Notes: generated from the sequence alone by a model not told the origin. Numbered from the stretch's first letter, positions 22,201-33,440 are shown. The stretch is DNA of 64,000 nucleotides from Branchiostoma floridae (GCF_000003815.2 NW_023365881.1:262551-326550), one strand, 5' to 3'. A program made the numbers and translations.

Positions 22201-25200
22201 TAGCCTATGGGCATGAACTTGCAACTAAACTTTCAATGTGTTTTTTCCTACCACTGTAGCAGTCACACCTTCCTGATAAAGTGGCGAACTCTGATGCACA
22301 AGACTGCAGTACTAGTAGTCAACAGGACATGGAAACAGAGGACAATGGACAAGCAACAGATGGGTCTTCTGGGAACTCTGACTCTGAGTCAGACTGTGAG
22401 GTAATTCCAATATCAGCTTGTCTGATTTTGTTTGGAACATCTAATTCTAAGTTACGCGTTTGTGAGAAGGGGGAGGTTGTCAGAGGGATTTCAAGCGTTT
22501 TTTGCCAAGATGCCAGACTGTTTTCAGGGCTCACACAGACAGCCCAGGCTTTAGAGCCCATATGATCCCCAGAATGGATTTTAGATTAGAAGTGTCACTA
22601 GTTGATGACCCCTGTTTCACTGAATGTCCATTTTGTTATTGTTTACCATTCAGTATCATTATCATCATTGTACTTCATTCATGTATCTTTGCAATTAGCC
22701 TTCGGGTATCGATGATTTTGCAATAAAGAATATTATTTTTACCTATATAGTCAGTGTAACACAAACTCTGCTGTCCGGGGCTGTAACTGGCCCCTCCACG
22801 CGGAGGCTGGCAGTTGTGGGCAGGCTGCTATAAGCGAGATTAAATCAGGCTAATTTTTACCCCAGACTCAGAATTCAGGTTGGCTGCCAACTCTTGTGGG
22901 GGGAGGATAGTAACTATCATAATTCTACTATCATAATTCCACCAAGTGCCATAATACCGTCACCTCAAAAAACGTTAGTATAGAGGTCTTCCCAAGATTG
23001 TCTTGAACACTAAATGTTAAATATCCTAAATGTAATACAATTCAAATATTTAGGTGTTGAAGACAATCTTGAGAAGGCCTCTATAACAACGTTTTTTTGA
23101 GGTGGCGGTATAATGGCACCTGGTGGAATTATGCAAATGTATGTTACCTACAGTCAGTATTTTGAAGCTCACCCTATCTAGGTGGGGGATCATAGCACCT
23201 TGTATAATCTGTAGACTCAGGCTGCTCAATTTCAGTAGAACTATACGGTATTAGCCAGAGATGATCTGTCAAGATTTCCATGGAAGAGAAAAATGGATGG
23301 TGTCACAGAATTAAATTTCATTGAATCTAGTTAACCCTCCAGTACTAGTGTTAACTCTGAACGTCATATCAGAATCTGGGATGTGGAGACTTTTTTAAAG
23401 TGGATAAAGAAATTCTGATCCAAATCAAAATGTTTAACTCAATAACTGTAACTAACTTTGTTTTATTTTTTGGGGGGTGTGATCAAAGGGGTCTAACTTC
23501 TAACATGGTAAGGACATGAAGAGTAGAGGTTTTCCAGAAAACAAGAACACAGATCTTCTGATAAATGTAGTAGCATAAAAAAAAATATAACTGCAATGCA
23601 TTTATCATAACTGCCCTGAGTGTATCTTGGAATGTTCAAATCTGCAGGAAGGATATCTTTTCTTTGACAGATAAAGAAATACTAGATTACTGAATTAAAG
23701 AACTGTCATAATGAGTTGACTGACAAAATTGATTTGTCTGCCTCGATACAAGGCTGGAAATACTTGTATCAATGTATGTAACGTTATACACTTTTGTGTT
23801 CCCCAAATTTGAGCTGTGCACCTAATCTTCGAGATATTGTGTAAAATGTATAATGTTATATGTATGTAGGGCCATGTATGGTAAAGGTACCATTGATTTG
23901 TACGCTAGTGTACAGCATGCTGTTGACATTTAGATTTGTCAGAAAAAATGCTAAAATCTTTGTTGTAATACCGAGTTTGAAATTACTCAAGTTGTATTCC
24001 AGCTTTTCGGGTGATGTTTANNNNNNNNNNNNNNNNNNNNNNNNNNNNNNNNNNNNNNNNNNNNNNNNNNNNNNNNNNNNNNNNNNNNNNNNNNNNNNNN
24101 NNNNNNNNNNNNNNNNNNNNTGTTATATGTATGTAGGGCATGTATGGAAGGTACCATTGATTTGTACGCTAGTGTACAGCATGCTGTTGACATTTAGATT
24201 TGTCAGAAAAAATGCTAAAATCTTTGTTGTAATACCGAGTTTGAAATTACTCAAGTTGTATTCCAGCTTTTCAGGTGATGTTTTACTTTTGTGCAACCAG
24301 AATGTTTTTGAGCACCTAAAAAATTTTACAACTCAAACTTCTGACTGTCTAGAATTTGAAGTTAAGGCTTCTTTGTATCCATTTAAAGCCTGCCACAGGT
24401 ATTTTGCAATGCAAAAGGTGCTAATTTCTACTGGCTGAGCTTAGGAGACGAGAAGAAGTTAGATCAAACAACTGAACTGATACTAGTGATTAACAAGTCT
24501 GCCACACAGGCAGGTGTGGAAATTAGCACAAATAATTTTCAAAGAAAGATACAAGGAATGTAAGTTTTGACAATAAACAGAGCTTAAAAATTGTAAGAAT
24601 TTCTAAGCTTTCATTAAAATCATTCCTGAAAATGAATTGTGCCCTGAGATGCTAACTGTCTTTTTAGCTGATATAATCAATTTATTTAAACAATGTATTT
24701 TTTCTTCTTTGGTTTGTTGTGGCAAAGTGGAGCAGAGCCCCAAGCTCAATCAATGATTGTTTACAATGGCAGTCATTTGTACTAACTACAAGCAGAAGTA
24801 TTGGGCTGCTTTACACAAATGGCAAAACAAATGACTTGTCCTAAAAATGTCTTTCAGCACGCTGTGCTTTTTTGTCCGCATAAAAAGATCTCCTGAGGTG
24901 CCACACTGCAGCGTGCCGCAGCACGTCATTTTGGTTTTTACGCTTGCCTTTTCTGTAGTAAGGGACTTCTGGCCGGCTGACTCCCCTAGTGTACTATGAC
25001 TCTATTTGTACAATTTCTACAGGTCACCGATATACAAAGCCTGGTAGAGACTAGGCAAAAGTCTGTACTACCTAACTTTAAAAGTCTGTTTTACTTGAGG
25101 AGTATTGTTCTACTTGACTACGAGGGTAGTTTAAAATTTGAAAAATCTCAGCGTAGAAAGGTTGGATGGAAATTAAGTTCTTGTATACAATTTATTTTCT

Positions 25201-27860
25201 TTTCACAGAAAGAGGACAAAGAGGATACTGAAATATGGAGTGATGCTGAGATGGAAGAAGATACGCTGGACTTTCGACGTGGCACAGACATGGAGGACAT
25301 CAATGATGCAGGCCAAACAGAATCAAACACGTTTATGCCTCTAATCTGTTTATTGTTGCTACTGCTAGCCAAGTGGAAGTCAGTTTTCACAATATCAGAT
25401 TCAGCTGTAGAGGTACTTTTGAAGATTATTGGGAGTATTTTGATGGCCATAGGAACGACACTGTGTATGGAAACTCTGAAGAGCATTGCTTTGGCTATAC
25501 CAAGAACCATATATATGTTTAGAAAGAAACTAGGTCTGGATAGAAATGATTTTGATCGCTATGTTGTCTGCCCTGTTTGTGATTCTGTGTATCCAGTTGA
25601 GGATGCAGTAGTAACTATTCGTGATGGCAACGGTAGAATTGTAAGAAAAAAATCAGCTAAATGTTCTCATGTTGAGTTTCCTAGGCATAAGCAGAGAAAG
25701 TTTCGAAAGCCATGTGGAACCATTTTGATGAAGACTGTCCTTGGTAAACATCAAAAAGAATTCCTATATCCCAAACGTACATTCTGTTATCGCAGTGTAG
25801 TAAAGTCCCTTGAGGACATGTTGCAGAGGCCAGACTTTATTGAGGCCTGTGAAGCATGGAGAAATAGAAGTACACAACATGGAACTTACACAGATGTGTT
25901 TGATGGTCAAATCTGGAAAGACTTCCAAGTGGTCGATGGTGAACCATTTCTTGCTGAGCCATGTAACTTGGCTCTTATGTTAAATGTAGACTGGTTTCAG
26001 CCTTACAAGAACATCAAAGAGTCCATTGGCATTATGTATTTGTCTGTAATGAATCTCCCAAGAGAACAAAGGTTTAAAGAGGAAAATATCATTGTGGTTG
26101 GAATCATTCCAGGTCCACATGAACCCAAACTACACATCAATGGTTTTCTCGAGCCTTTAGTAGAGGAGCTACAAAAGCTTTGGAAAGGTCTATGGCTGCA
26201 TGATAGCTCTTTGGTCAAAAAGCAACGTTACCGTGCTGCTCTGTTATGCCTTGCCTGTGACATCCCTGCAGCCAGAAAAGTTGCAGGTTTTTATGGCCAC
26301 ATGGCAACGAAAGGATGTAGTAAGTGTCTGAAGTCATTCACTAGAGATTGTAATAATCGTGTAGATTATTCTGGGTTTGAAGAGGAGTTTCCTCTCAGAA
26401 GTCACCAGGACCACTGCAGGTATGCTAAAAGGGCAAAAAGAGCAAAAAATAGAGCAGCAAGGGAAAGAATTGAAAAAGAGTATGGTGCTAGATATAGCTC
26501 CTTGCATGACCTTCAGTACTTTAATGTTATTAATATGCACATTGTGGATGTTATGCATAACTTATTGGAGGGTACAGCAAAACGGGTTATGCAAGTGTGG
26601 AGAGATACTGGGGTGCTGTCAAAGGAACAGTTCTGCACACTGCAGGCTCGAGTTGATGAAATGACAGTACCCAGCAACATTGACTCCAGCATACCCGCAA
26701 AGATAGAATCGTCTTTTGAAGGATTTACAGCAGCCCAATGGAAATCCTGGGTTTGCATTTATTCGTTGTTTGCATTGAAAGGAGTAATACCTGAGGAAGA
26801 TTATAATATCTGGAGGTTGTTTGTATCTGCTACAAGACTTCTGTGCTCTAGGATTATAACAGAAGACCAACTTAATGATGCCCATCGCTGTCTGAAAATG
26901 TTCTGCAATGCGTTTGAAGGAAAATATGGAAAAGAATGGTGCACTCCTAACATGCATTTGCACCTCCATTTAAGGGCATGTATTCAAGATTTTGGGCCTG
27001 TTCATGCATTCTGGTGCTTTTCCTTCGAACGTGCTAATGGATCCCTTGGCGACTATCATTCCAACAATCGACACACTGAAATAAATATGATGAGAAAATG
27101 GCTTATAGACTGGAAAGTTGCTTCCAAGCAGAACGAAGGATCAGATTATGATGTAGATTTTGCCTCATTTTTCGATAAACCTGTTTCAAATAAGTCCATC
27201 TTAACTGCAGAGCAGGTAAACATGTTGAAAGAATTAGCCCAGAATGATGATCTACAGCACAACAATTTTGAAGTAAATGATCAGTGCGAATCTATGTTAC
27301 CACCAGTCAAGAGAAGCAGTATGTCAGTAGAGGAGAATGAGGCACTATTAGCCATGTTTCAGGTACTTTATCCCCATGAAGTTGTTAGGGTTTCTCTGAT
27401 CCACAATTACTGTGACAGATACTTGTTAGGAGGTTTTCTACTGTGTCCATCTGAATATAGAAAAGGATCCTCTTCATGTATAGATGCAAAATGGTTTAAC
27501 CATAGACAGATAACTGGTGAACCTATTATCGACCCCAGTGCTTCCCCCAGACCAGGTCGCATTTCTAAGATATGGAAAGTTTTTGTGTTCTTGAAGGCAG
27601 AAGAAACAGAACGAAAGATTGAACACACAGTGGCAGAAGTCAGGTGGTTCAAGGTACATGGGAAACGGTACTTCTATGGGATGAATAGTTCCTGTACAGT
27701 TTGGGAGGAAAGCTATGAACCCTGGTCCTATGCTTCCTTCCTTCCCATGAAAAGGATTTTGAATCAGTGTGCTTTCTGCACATATAAGGTGCCATTCAAC
27801 AACAGATGGGAAGAAACTGTCAATGTTGTCTCAACTTTAACGTCAGTAAGGTGTGTATAA
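19221..27860 (+). CDS. tnp2/Transposase_21-type transposase, 1,023 aa, four exons
   Basis: Exons 19,221-19,376, 20,158-20,280, 22,260-22,400 and 25,209-27,860, each a whole number of codons (all introns phase 0) with GT-AG ends. Residues 1-52 hold a CAHC...H pattern (WCAHCSDLIPKSTYYDH), a possible N-terminal zinc-binding module. Residues 53-170 are acidic and Ser-rich. A CPVC motif at 261-264 and a later CSH...CG pair suggest a second zinc knot. The core has NVDWFQPY (D401), ACDIPAARK (D491) and VMHNLLEG (E594), a candidate DDE triad of the tnp2 (EnSpm/CACTA) family, followed by a MHLHLHLRACIQDFGP block. The catalytic assignment is by family resemblance. No internal stop was found, so the protein may be intact. 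ATG 19,221 is the first in a frame leading to a good donor. Confidence 0.85.
19500..19629. mobile_element. Foldback MITE (TAATCTCCAAGCAGATCC family) in transposase intron 1
   Basis: It begins TAATCTCCAAGCAGATCC and ends GGTCTGCTTGGAGATTA, with complementary arms. The interior has a paired TAAGATAGTATCAAA and TTTGATACTAATATTA. Related copies are at 21,831-22,000 and 57,043-57,159. Confidence 0.72.
20530..21565. repeat. Possible inverted-repeat element in transposase intron 2
   Basis: AAAAGCTCCTTGG occurs near 20,548 and 21,140. A block around 21,100-21,210 (AAAATGTTGTGTTTCC, GGTAGGTAGGGA) is complementary to one at 21,435-21,520 (GGTAGGTAGGGAAAC, GGAAACACAACATT). This suggests a foldback element or two nested ones. 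The borders could not be placed. Confidence 0.35.
21831..22000. mobile_element. Foldback MITE (same family) in transposase intron 2
   Basis: The left arm TTAATCAGATCCTATGGT pairs with the right arm ending AGGATCTGCTGGGAGATTA. It is more diverged than the intron 1 copy and has a longer centre with GCTGGCAGACGAGTGAAGCC. Confidence 0.6.
22933..23132. mobile_element. Palindromic MITE (CCATAATACCGYCAC family), copy 1
   Basis: A near-complete inverted repeat of 200 bp with arms of about 95 bp. The left arm starts ATAATTCCACCAAGTGCC, the right ends GGCACCTGGTGGAATTAT. It lies in transposase intron 3. Shared inner motifs (CCGYCACCTC; CTTGAGAAGGCCTCTATAA) link it to the copy at 27,887-28,050. Confidence 0.75.
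23859..24280. other. Gap with likely false duplication on both sides
   Basis: About 160 bp left of the gap (from 23,859) and 160 bp right of it (from 24,121) are the same sequence, differing by a few single-base indels (GGGCCATGTATGGTAAAGG against GGGCATGTATGGAAGG). The gap of 100 Ns spans 24,021-24,120. This is what two overlapping contigs that failed to merge look like. It sits in transposase intron 3 and does not touch coding sequence. Confidence 0.75.
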
Positions 27861-27886
27861 TCTCGCACAAATAATTGTTACTGTTG

Positions 27887-28050
27887 AACTAGATGCCATA
27901 ATACCGCCACATGAGAAATACATGAAAGAGATGTATACAGCAAATGCACCATCAGTAATCCTGAGCCACGTACACTTCAGATATTTAGCTGTCTTGAGAA
28001 GGCCTCTATAATGTGTTTTTGATGTGGCGGTATTATGACATCAGGAGTTG
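27887..28050. mobile_element. Palindromic MITE (CCATAATACCGYCAC family), copy 2
   Basis: The left arm AACTAGATGCCATAATACCG pairs with the right arm ending CGGTATTATGACATCAGGAGTT. It starts 26 bp after the transposase stop codon, so it may lie in the 3' UTR. Confidence 0.7.
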
Positions 28051-29404
28051 ATGAAAAGGTATCCCTTAATGACTTTATCTGTCTGCTAAAACACACATTG
28101 ATATTCAATGAAAGGTATCATTGATGATGATATGCTACATGTACTTAGGATAGTACAATAGGGAGCAAATACCTTTGTTGTAACAAAGTGAAATGTAAAT
28201 GTAGCAATAAATGTGTCCTGATATGATCCCCCAGATGTTCATTTTTTTAGTTACATGATAATTTATATATGCATACATTCAATGATACTAGGTCTCTCCC
28301 AGTGAAGTGGCATGTTGATAGCACAATGTGTTAGCATTGATAGTCAGGAGTTTTACCTAGAATAAATATGCAGCACTGCAATGTTGTTTTTTTGTTGGGG
28401 TATATTTGGTAGTTGCATACAGAGTGGTGTACAGAAATTATAAGTGAACATACATGTGTCTAGTTCATGTAGCTATATATTTACCTTGTCTGGGGGTGAT
28501 CCAGATATGTTATTAAATATGTAAATATGCTAATATTGCTGAAACTTGACTTTTGCACATTATGTTTCTTAAATTGTTTCCTCACCAGTTTGTATCTGTT
28601 AGCACCTGTGTACCAGAGAGATGGGAATAAAATTTGTTACTTTTGTATAACATGACAGTTCTGCATGTGTTGTATTTCTGGTTTTATCGTGGTCCATATA
28701 AATGAGATAGTCAATAATTTTGTGGTAACAAACTTTTTAAATACAACAATAAATAAATCTATAGTTGTAAAGTTTGAGCTTGATCTGAGACTTTCTGTCA
28801 ATCATTGTAACATGAAATCTGGTCACGATCATGTGGTGAGACCCATTTATCAGCTCGCCTGGTTACAAGTACAGAGTCTGCCATGCTATAGTCTCTAATC
28901 TCTCCCACCCTGGAAACAGCTTGTCCCGCTGCCAAACACAGCACGCGGGTCATATTATAAGCTCTGGGTGCCAATAGAAATCGGGTGCCAACTCTCAACT
29001 TGTGACCATCTCGGGCGAAAGGGCTATACTTAAGTGTGAAAGGGCCATAGTTTAGAGCAAGGGTCTGGTATCCAGGCTATTTATCAGCATATATTATCTG
29101 GAGGTGCTAAACTGTCAAACAATATGAGGTCTGGTGATTTTTTTTTGCGATAAAGCATATTGCAGTAACCTGGATGAAGCTAACAACTAAGAACTCCAGC
29201 TATGCTACTGAACCCAAGAAATCCAACCTACAGAAGCATTTTCAAAGAAAAGAAGATAAATTTTCCGTGACTAAGTGTGGGAATTTTCTCGGCTACTGTA
29301 GTAATCGACTTTTAGTTTCCTTGTCAAACAGTAGTAGTAAAACCTAAATTTGAAAATCAGCATATCAGAGCTAAGCTAGCAGTATGAATGCCAGCTATCA
29401 TCCA
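28051..29404. other. Transposon interior, no gene seen
   Basis: AT-rich sequence between the converging transposase and RFX/DBF4-like genes. Several AATAAA sites are present (for example near 28,208 and 28,626), suitable as poly(A) signals for the transposase mRNA. No coding signal seen. Confidence 0.5.
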
Positions 29405-31668
29405 TTATTCCACAGCCTGGGGAGAACCCTGCTGGCACAGACTTGAAAGCCATGCACTTAATGGCTTTTCATTAATATGCTCATCTAATGTTTTATAGTT
29501 ATCCTGATTAGTAACAAATGCACGGTGTTTTTCAGAGTTTAGATGAAATGTGAGGTCATAGTACTGTTCATTGCAACACTCACAGTAGGATGGACATTTT
29601 CTTGTGACGGTATTTCCTGTCTTCTTGCACGTGGACCTGTTGGGATTTTTGTCATTACCATGAAGGAAAGACAACGATGTACATGTGCTCCATTCCCTAT
29701 TCGTGAACTCTTTATATAATGGCCTATACTTCCCTGACAAATCTTCAACCTTTACGAATGGTGACTTGAGTGTTCTTGTCTGTGGATTTGGCAGTTTGCT
29801 TTCTGCTGGCCTAGGTGGCCCACTGTTCGATAGTATGGAGATATCAAGTAAGGATGTGTCGAATAACTGTTTCCCAGAGTTGCGCAGTTTGTCAAAATCT
29901 ATCTGAGGAGTTAGAGATGCAAGTATACCCTTTCTATCAAAAGCAATACATGTCGTGTTGGTATCTAAAAACATAACATTTGCTCCACCCTTAGAAAGTA
30001 TGAACTTCTGCAAGGCAGCAGCTTTCCCTTTAGCCATTCCAACTTCATAAATAAGAACTTTTTCATTGCTTAAGCATGTGTTATCATCCAATATGTTTAT
30101 ACCGCTGGTGGATGTCCCATGTCCTTGCTCAGATGAAGTCTGTTCACAGTCAGTGGATGCATCGACAAATGGTGGCAGGTGTGCTTGAGATGATGACTCA
30201 CTGGATACTGATTACCTGCAGTCTGCATTGAAGCTCTTACATGGAGTAGGAATATCCTCCACATCTGTGCATTGTTTGATGGTAATATCAGAAATGTCTT
30301 TGCTCTTGCTAGGTTTATGCAAAAACTTCAAGCCAACATAGTGGGTAATACGTTTACTGCCCAGGCGACGTTTCTTGAACTGTCCATGAAAGTGATGGTG
30401 AAGAATTTTGGCAAAAGTGTTTGGTTCAATGCCAGTGCCTGTAGAACTGCGAGTTTCACTGAGAAATCCATGAATGCAGTCCTTCAGCTGTAGACCACAT
30501 GTCACATCACTTGTTGTGGAGATGTTGTCTTGGATCCTAAAAAAGCAGAACATTCCTTATAAGAAGAGCATACCATGCTTGCAGATGAATTTGTGGAGTA
30601 AAATGAGGTTTTAGTAGATGTTTAAACATTATCTCATATAATAAACAGCACAAATCTTATGACTTTTCTGTCACTTCCCATTTCTTAAGGTGGTAGCCCT
30701 ATATATATTTCAAGGTACACCCTAGCATATAGTGATAAATATGACAAATACTATAATATTACTCTAGTAATCAGAATCAGGGTAAGCCCTACCCTGGGGG
30801 CCATCCGAGATCGAGCAGGCTAGGACAGTTTATTCGGTAGCCCAAGACAATTAGGTCCGCCGAGCTCCTAATAGCACCCCGGCCCCGGGGAGTTTAAGCC
30901 CGATTAGGGGTAACGATAACCCCCGGAGCGCTAATGTGATGTCGGCGGGCTGACTGCCTTGGCTCCCCGAACAAATCTCGCGAACAAATCTGCTAGCTAC
31001 TCGGTTCTGTCTGACTCCCAGGGTAGGTAAGCCCCAGGCCTGAGCATATTATTAAGTTTCCCCCAGTAGATAGAAGGGCCAGGGCAGCCTGAATATCCAG
31101 TCGGCGGCAGTGCTCAAGGTGGCCGAAGAAGCAAGTCCGAAGCTTCGGGAGATTAGCGCGGCCTGCCTGCCGGTGGCCTGGCTAAGTTCCTTCGGCTTCC
31201 ATGGCCGCCAGTATAATAACAGTTTATTCTCATGCACTGTGGCCCATATAGACGGACAAATGTATATGTATAAATCATATCTTGAATTGTGGGGTGTCCC
31301 TTCAAGCGGGGGTGTTGGGTTTCCCGCTGTAGGAGGCCCCGAGCGCAAAACTACCGAGTGCCATGGTCGGACCCGGCGGGCGGCGCACAACAACAGCCCT
31401 GAGAGGACCACCCAATACAGTCGGTAAACTGGTTACTGTAGCTTGACGGCAATTAAGCTCATTCTAGGGTAAAAAGACCACCACTGAAAAGACGTCGACT
31501 CGACGACTCGAGCAAAGCGTCTGAAACAAGACTAATTATTATAAATAATATAGCGAGCACAGACACACATTGCATGTAGAGATTGAATATCTAATGTTAA
31601 CCGCACAAAAATAAATCGATCGCTCCTTACCACTTTAGGCACTGTCGGTTGACAGAGTTGGAAAACAT
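29405..31668 (-). CDS. RFX-type winged-helix plus DBF4-type zinc-finger protein, with one in-frame stop
   Basis: Exon 1 is 31,668-31,631 (MFSNSVNRQCLK and two bases of Trp13); donor GTAAGG. Exon 2 is 30,536-29,405; acceptor CTTTTTTAG. The junction completes W13, giving W-IQDN, as in RFX domains (W-LLDN). Residues about 11-84 match the RFX DNA-binding pattern: INxFAKILHHHF then KKRRLGSKRITHYVGL. After a TAA at codon 121 (30,214-30,212) the same frame stays open to residue 389. The stretch from about 172 to 230 could be a BRCT-like region. PFVKVEDLSGKYRPLYKEF (from 272) matches DBF4 motif M, and C331-x2-C334-x9-H344-x5-H350 matches the DBF4-type zinc finger (motif C). DBF4 activates Cdc7 kinase at replication origins; the role here is unknown. 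The TAA may be a recent nonsense change, a sequencing error or readthrough. Confidence 0.75.
30778..31045. mobile_element. Possible MITE in the RFX/DBF4-like intron
   Basis: GGTAAGCCCTACCCTGGGGG near 30,782 is complementary to CTCCCAGGGTAGGTAAGCCC near 31,017. The interior is GC-rich and unlike its surroundings. Borders are approximate. Confidence 0.45.
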
Positions 31669-31746
31669 GATGACTGCACCAAAGTTTCCCGGAAACTTCG
31701 CAATAAATCGTCTCTCCTGAAGTGCGACTGGACCCCTAGCGCCGTT

Positions 31747-32460
31747 GGCAAGTTTAGCTGACCACTTCCAGTGCCGAAAATCTTTACATACTCTTTGCTC
31801 GCCTTGGGCGTCGCGGACACACGTAAAATACGCAGGGATGCTGCATGTTGTGAGTGCGCCTTCTAGCGGCGTTCATAATTTCTACAACAACCAACACATC
31901 AGCTGTACATTACCCAGAAGGCATCTCTCCACTGGACGACACCACGGATGCAAAGAAAACCAAATTCGTATATTTAACGTATCCCAATATTACTAGTACC
32001 CATTGGCAAGTTTAGCTGACCACTTCCAGTGCCGGAAATCTTAACATACTAGTACTCTTTGCTCACCTTGGCCGCCGCGGACACATGTAACACACACACG
32101 GAAGGAACTAATTATTTCACTTTGTCTTCTCGCTACCAAACTTTGACGGTCTGAGAAAATTTAACCTGTTCTCGGAACTAGATGTTCAATGTCGCGGCAA
32201 AAAAGCTTAAGTCTGTGATTTATTTGTTATCAGCAATGAAGTTCAATGTTACAGTCGTCACCGTGAAAATCGTGAACATAACAGCACATTAAAAAAAACA
32301 GTATTTTGCTACATGTTGTGCGTGCGCCGTCTAGCGGCGTTCAAAATTTCTACAATCACCAACACACCAGTTGTAGATTACCCAAAAAGCATCTCTCCTA
32401 TGGAGGACACCACGGATGCAAAAAAAAACCAATTTGAATATCTAAGATATCCCACGATGA
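31747..32460. repeat. Direct duplication upstream of the RFX/DBF4-like gene
   Basis: Block a (31,747-31,830, GGCAAGTTTAGCTGACCACT) recurs at 32,006-32,090. Block b (31,843-31,985, from CATGTTGTGAGTGCGCC through GACACCACGGATGCAAA) recurs at 32,313-32,460. The order a-b-a-b shows a tandem duplication of about 260-470 bp covering the gene's upstream region, with later indels. Confidence 0.75.
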
Positions 32461-32558
32461 CCTACGAGGCACTAAAAGCCAGAAAAACAAACAAACACTT
32501 GTCTCGGATCCCAAAGATTACAACGCTACCACAGTGGCATCCGATGGAACTGTTATGA
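32400..32558 (+). CDS. Possible small ORF or exon, 52 aa (doubtful)
   Basis: ATG at 32,400 opens a 52-residue frame (MEDTTDAKKNQFEYLRYP...) ending at TGA 32,558. The upstream duplicate near 31,937 keeps a similar reading (DDTTDAKKTKFVYLTYP) with in-frame substitutions, a weak sign of coding. An open stretch at 32,750-32,978 ends exactly at a donor-like GTAAGT, but the same GTAAGTA string belongs to the right-end repeat. It could be a divergent small gene opposite the RFX/DBF4-like gene, or chance. Confidence 0.25.
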   Translation: MEDTTDAKKNQFEYLRYPTMTYEALKARKTNKHLSRIPKITTLPQWHPMELL

Positions 32559-32629
32559 AAAGAGAAATAATAAACTTTGAATATGGAAGACCCATGGAAT
32601 GATACGACAAGTAATATGTTTGGCATTTT

Positions 32630-33440
32630 TTGGTATCCATGCCGCTTCCGTTCGGAGGTTGCAAATTCGTATTCTTGGAATTCGGCTGCATCCGAGGCGT
32701 TTTGCGGGTGCGAAAAAAAAGCAGATGTGGATGTTCAAGGCATACCAAGATTGTCATAGGGCATTGCTGCAATGGTGTGGATCCAATGGATGCACCAGAA
32801 AAATACAAAACATCCTTACGAATTCCAGTGTATCGTGAAATGTCACACTTACATGGACACAGCACACTGTGGTATGCGATGTATAAAAAACAAGGAATGA
32901 TACGCCCACATCAGTACAAGCAACATTTTGCTGATAACCAAGAGTCCTCACCACGTATTCTTTCGTTTATGTTAGAAGTAAGTACCCATACGAATATGTT
33001 TGAATCTGTAGGTGATTTAAGGATACCAACGAATGCGTCGCGAATGTGTTTGGGATCCGTTAGCATCCGCCAGGATGTTGCAAATTCGTATTCTTGGTAT
33101 CCGTCTGCATCTGAAGACTTTTCGTTGTAAACAAGAATCCTGACCACGTATTCTTTAGTTTACTCTAAAAGTAAGTATCCATACGAATACAATGTTTGAA
33201 TCCGTTAGTGGCTTACAGATACTAACGAATCCGTGATTATAAGTAAGTATCCATACGAATGCCGTGTTAGCATCCGTTTGTATCCTCCGAGAGTTACGGA
33301 TACCAACGAATGCGTTGCGGATGAAAGTGGGATCCGTCATTTTTTGGGATCCGTGATGGTTTTGGGGATCCGTCAGCATTTGTCAGCATACGTCAGCATC
33401 CGTCAGGTGTTGCAAATTGGAATCCGTCAGCATACGTCTA
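32630..33440. repeat. Right subterminal repeat region
   Basis: Irregular repeats, unlike the regular 83-bp left array. GTTGCAAATT occurs at 32,658, 33,077 and 33,409. AAGTAAGTATCCATACGAAT-like units occur near 32,978, 33,171 and 33,242. GGATCCGT repeats many times at 33,050-33,440. GCATCCG, the reverse complement of the left-end heptamer, occurs at 32,688, 33,063, 33,270 and 33,396. Opposite orientation at the two ends is what a CACTA subterminal region should show. Confidence 0.75.

Noticed and set aside
23860-24438. 192-codon frame spanning the gap
   Set aside because: It consists of a duplicated non-coding stretch joined by Ns; its coding look is an artefact.
30200-30214. A GTAATC...CCAG intron removing the in-frame TAA
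   Set aside because: It would be 15 nt long. The next usable acceptor would give 76 nt and break the frame.
31052-31411. Opposed 119- and 105-codon frames in the RFX/DBF4-like intron
   Set aside because: GC-rich intronic DNA with both strands open; no recognisable motif and inside an intron supported by matching phases.
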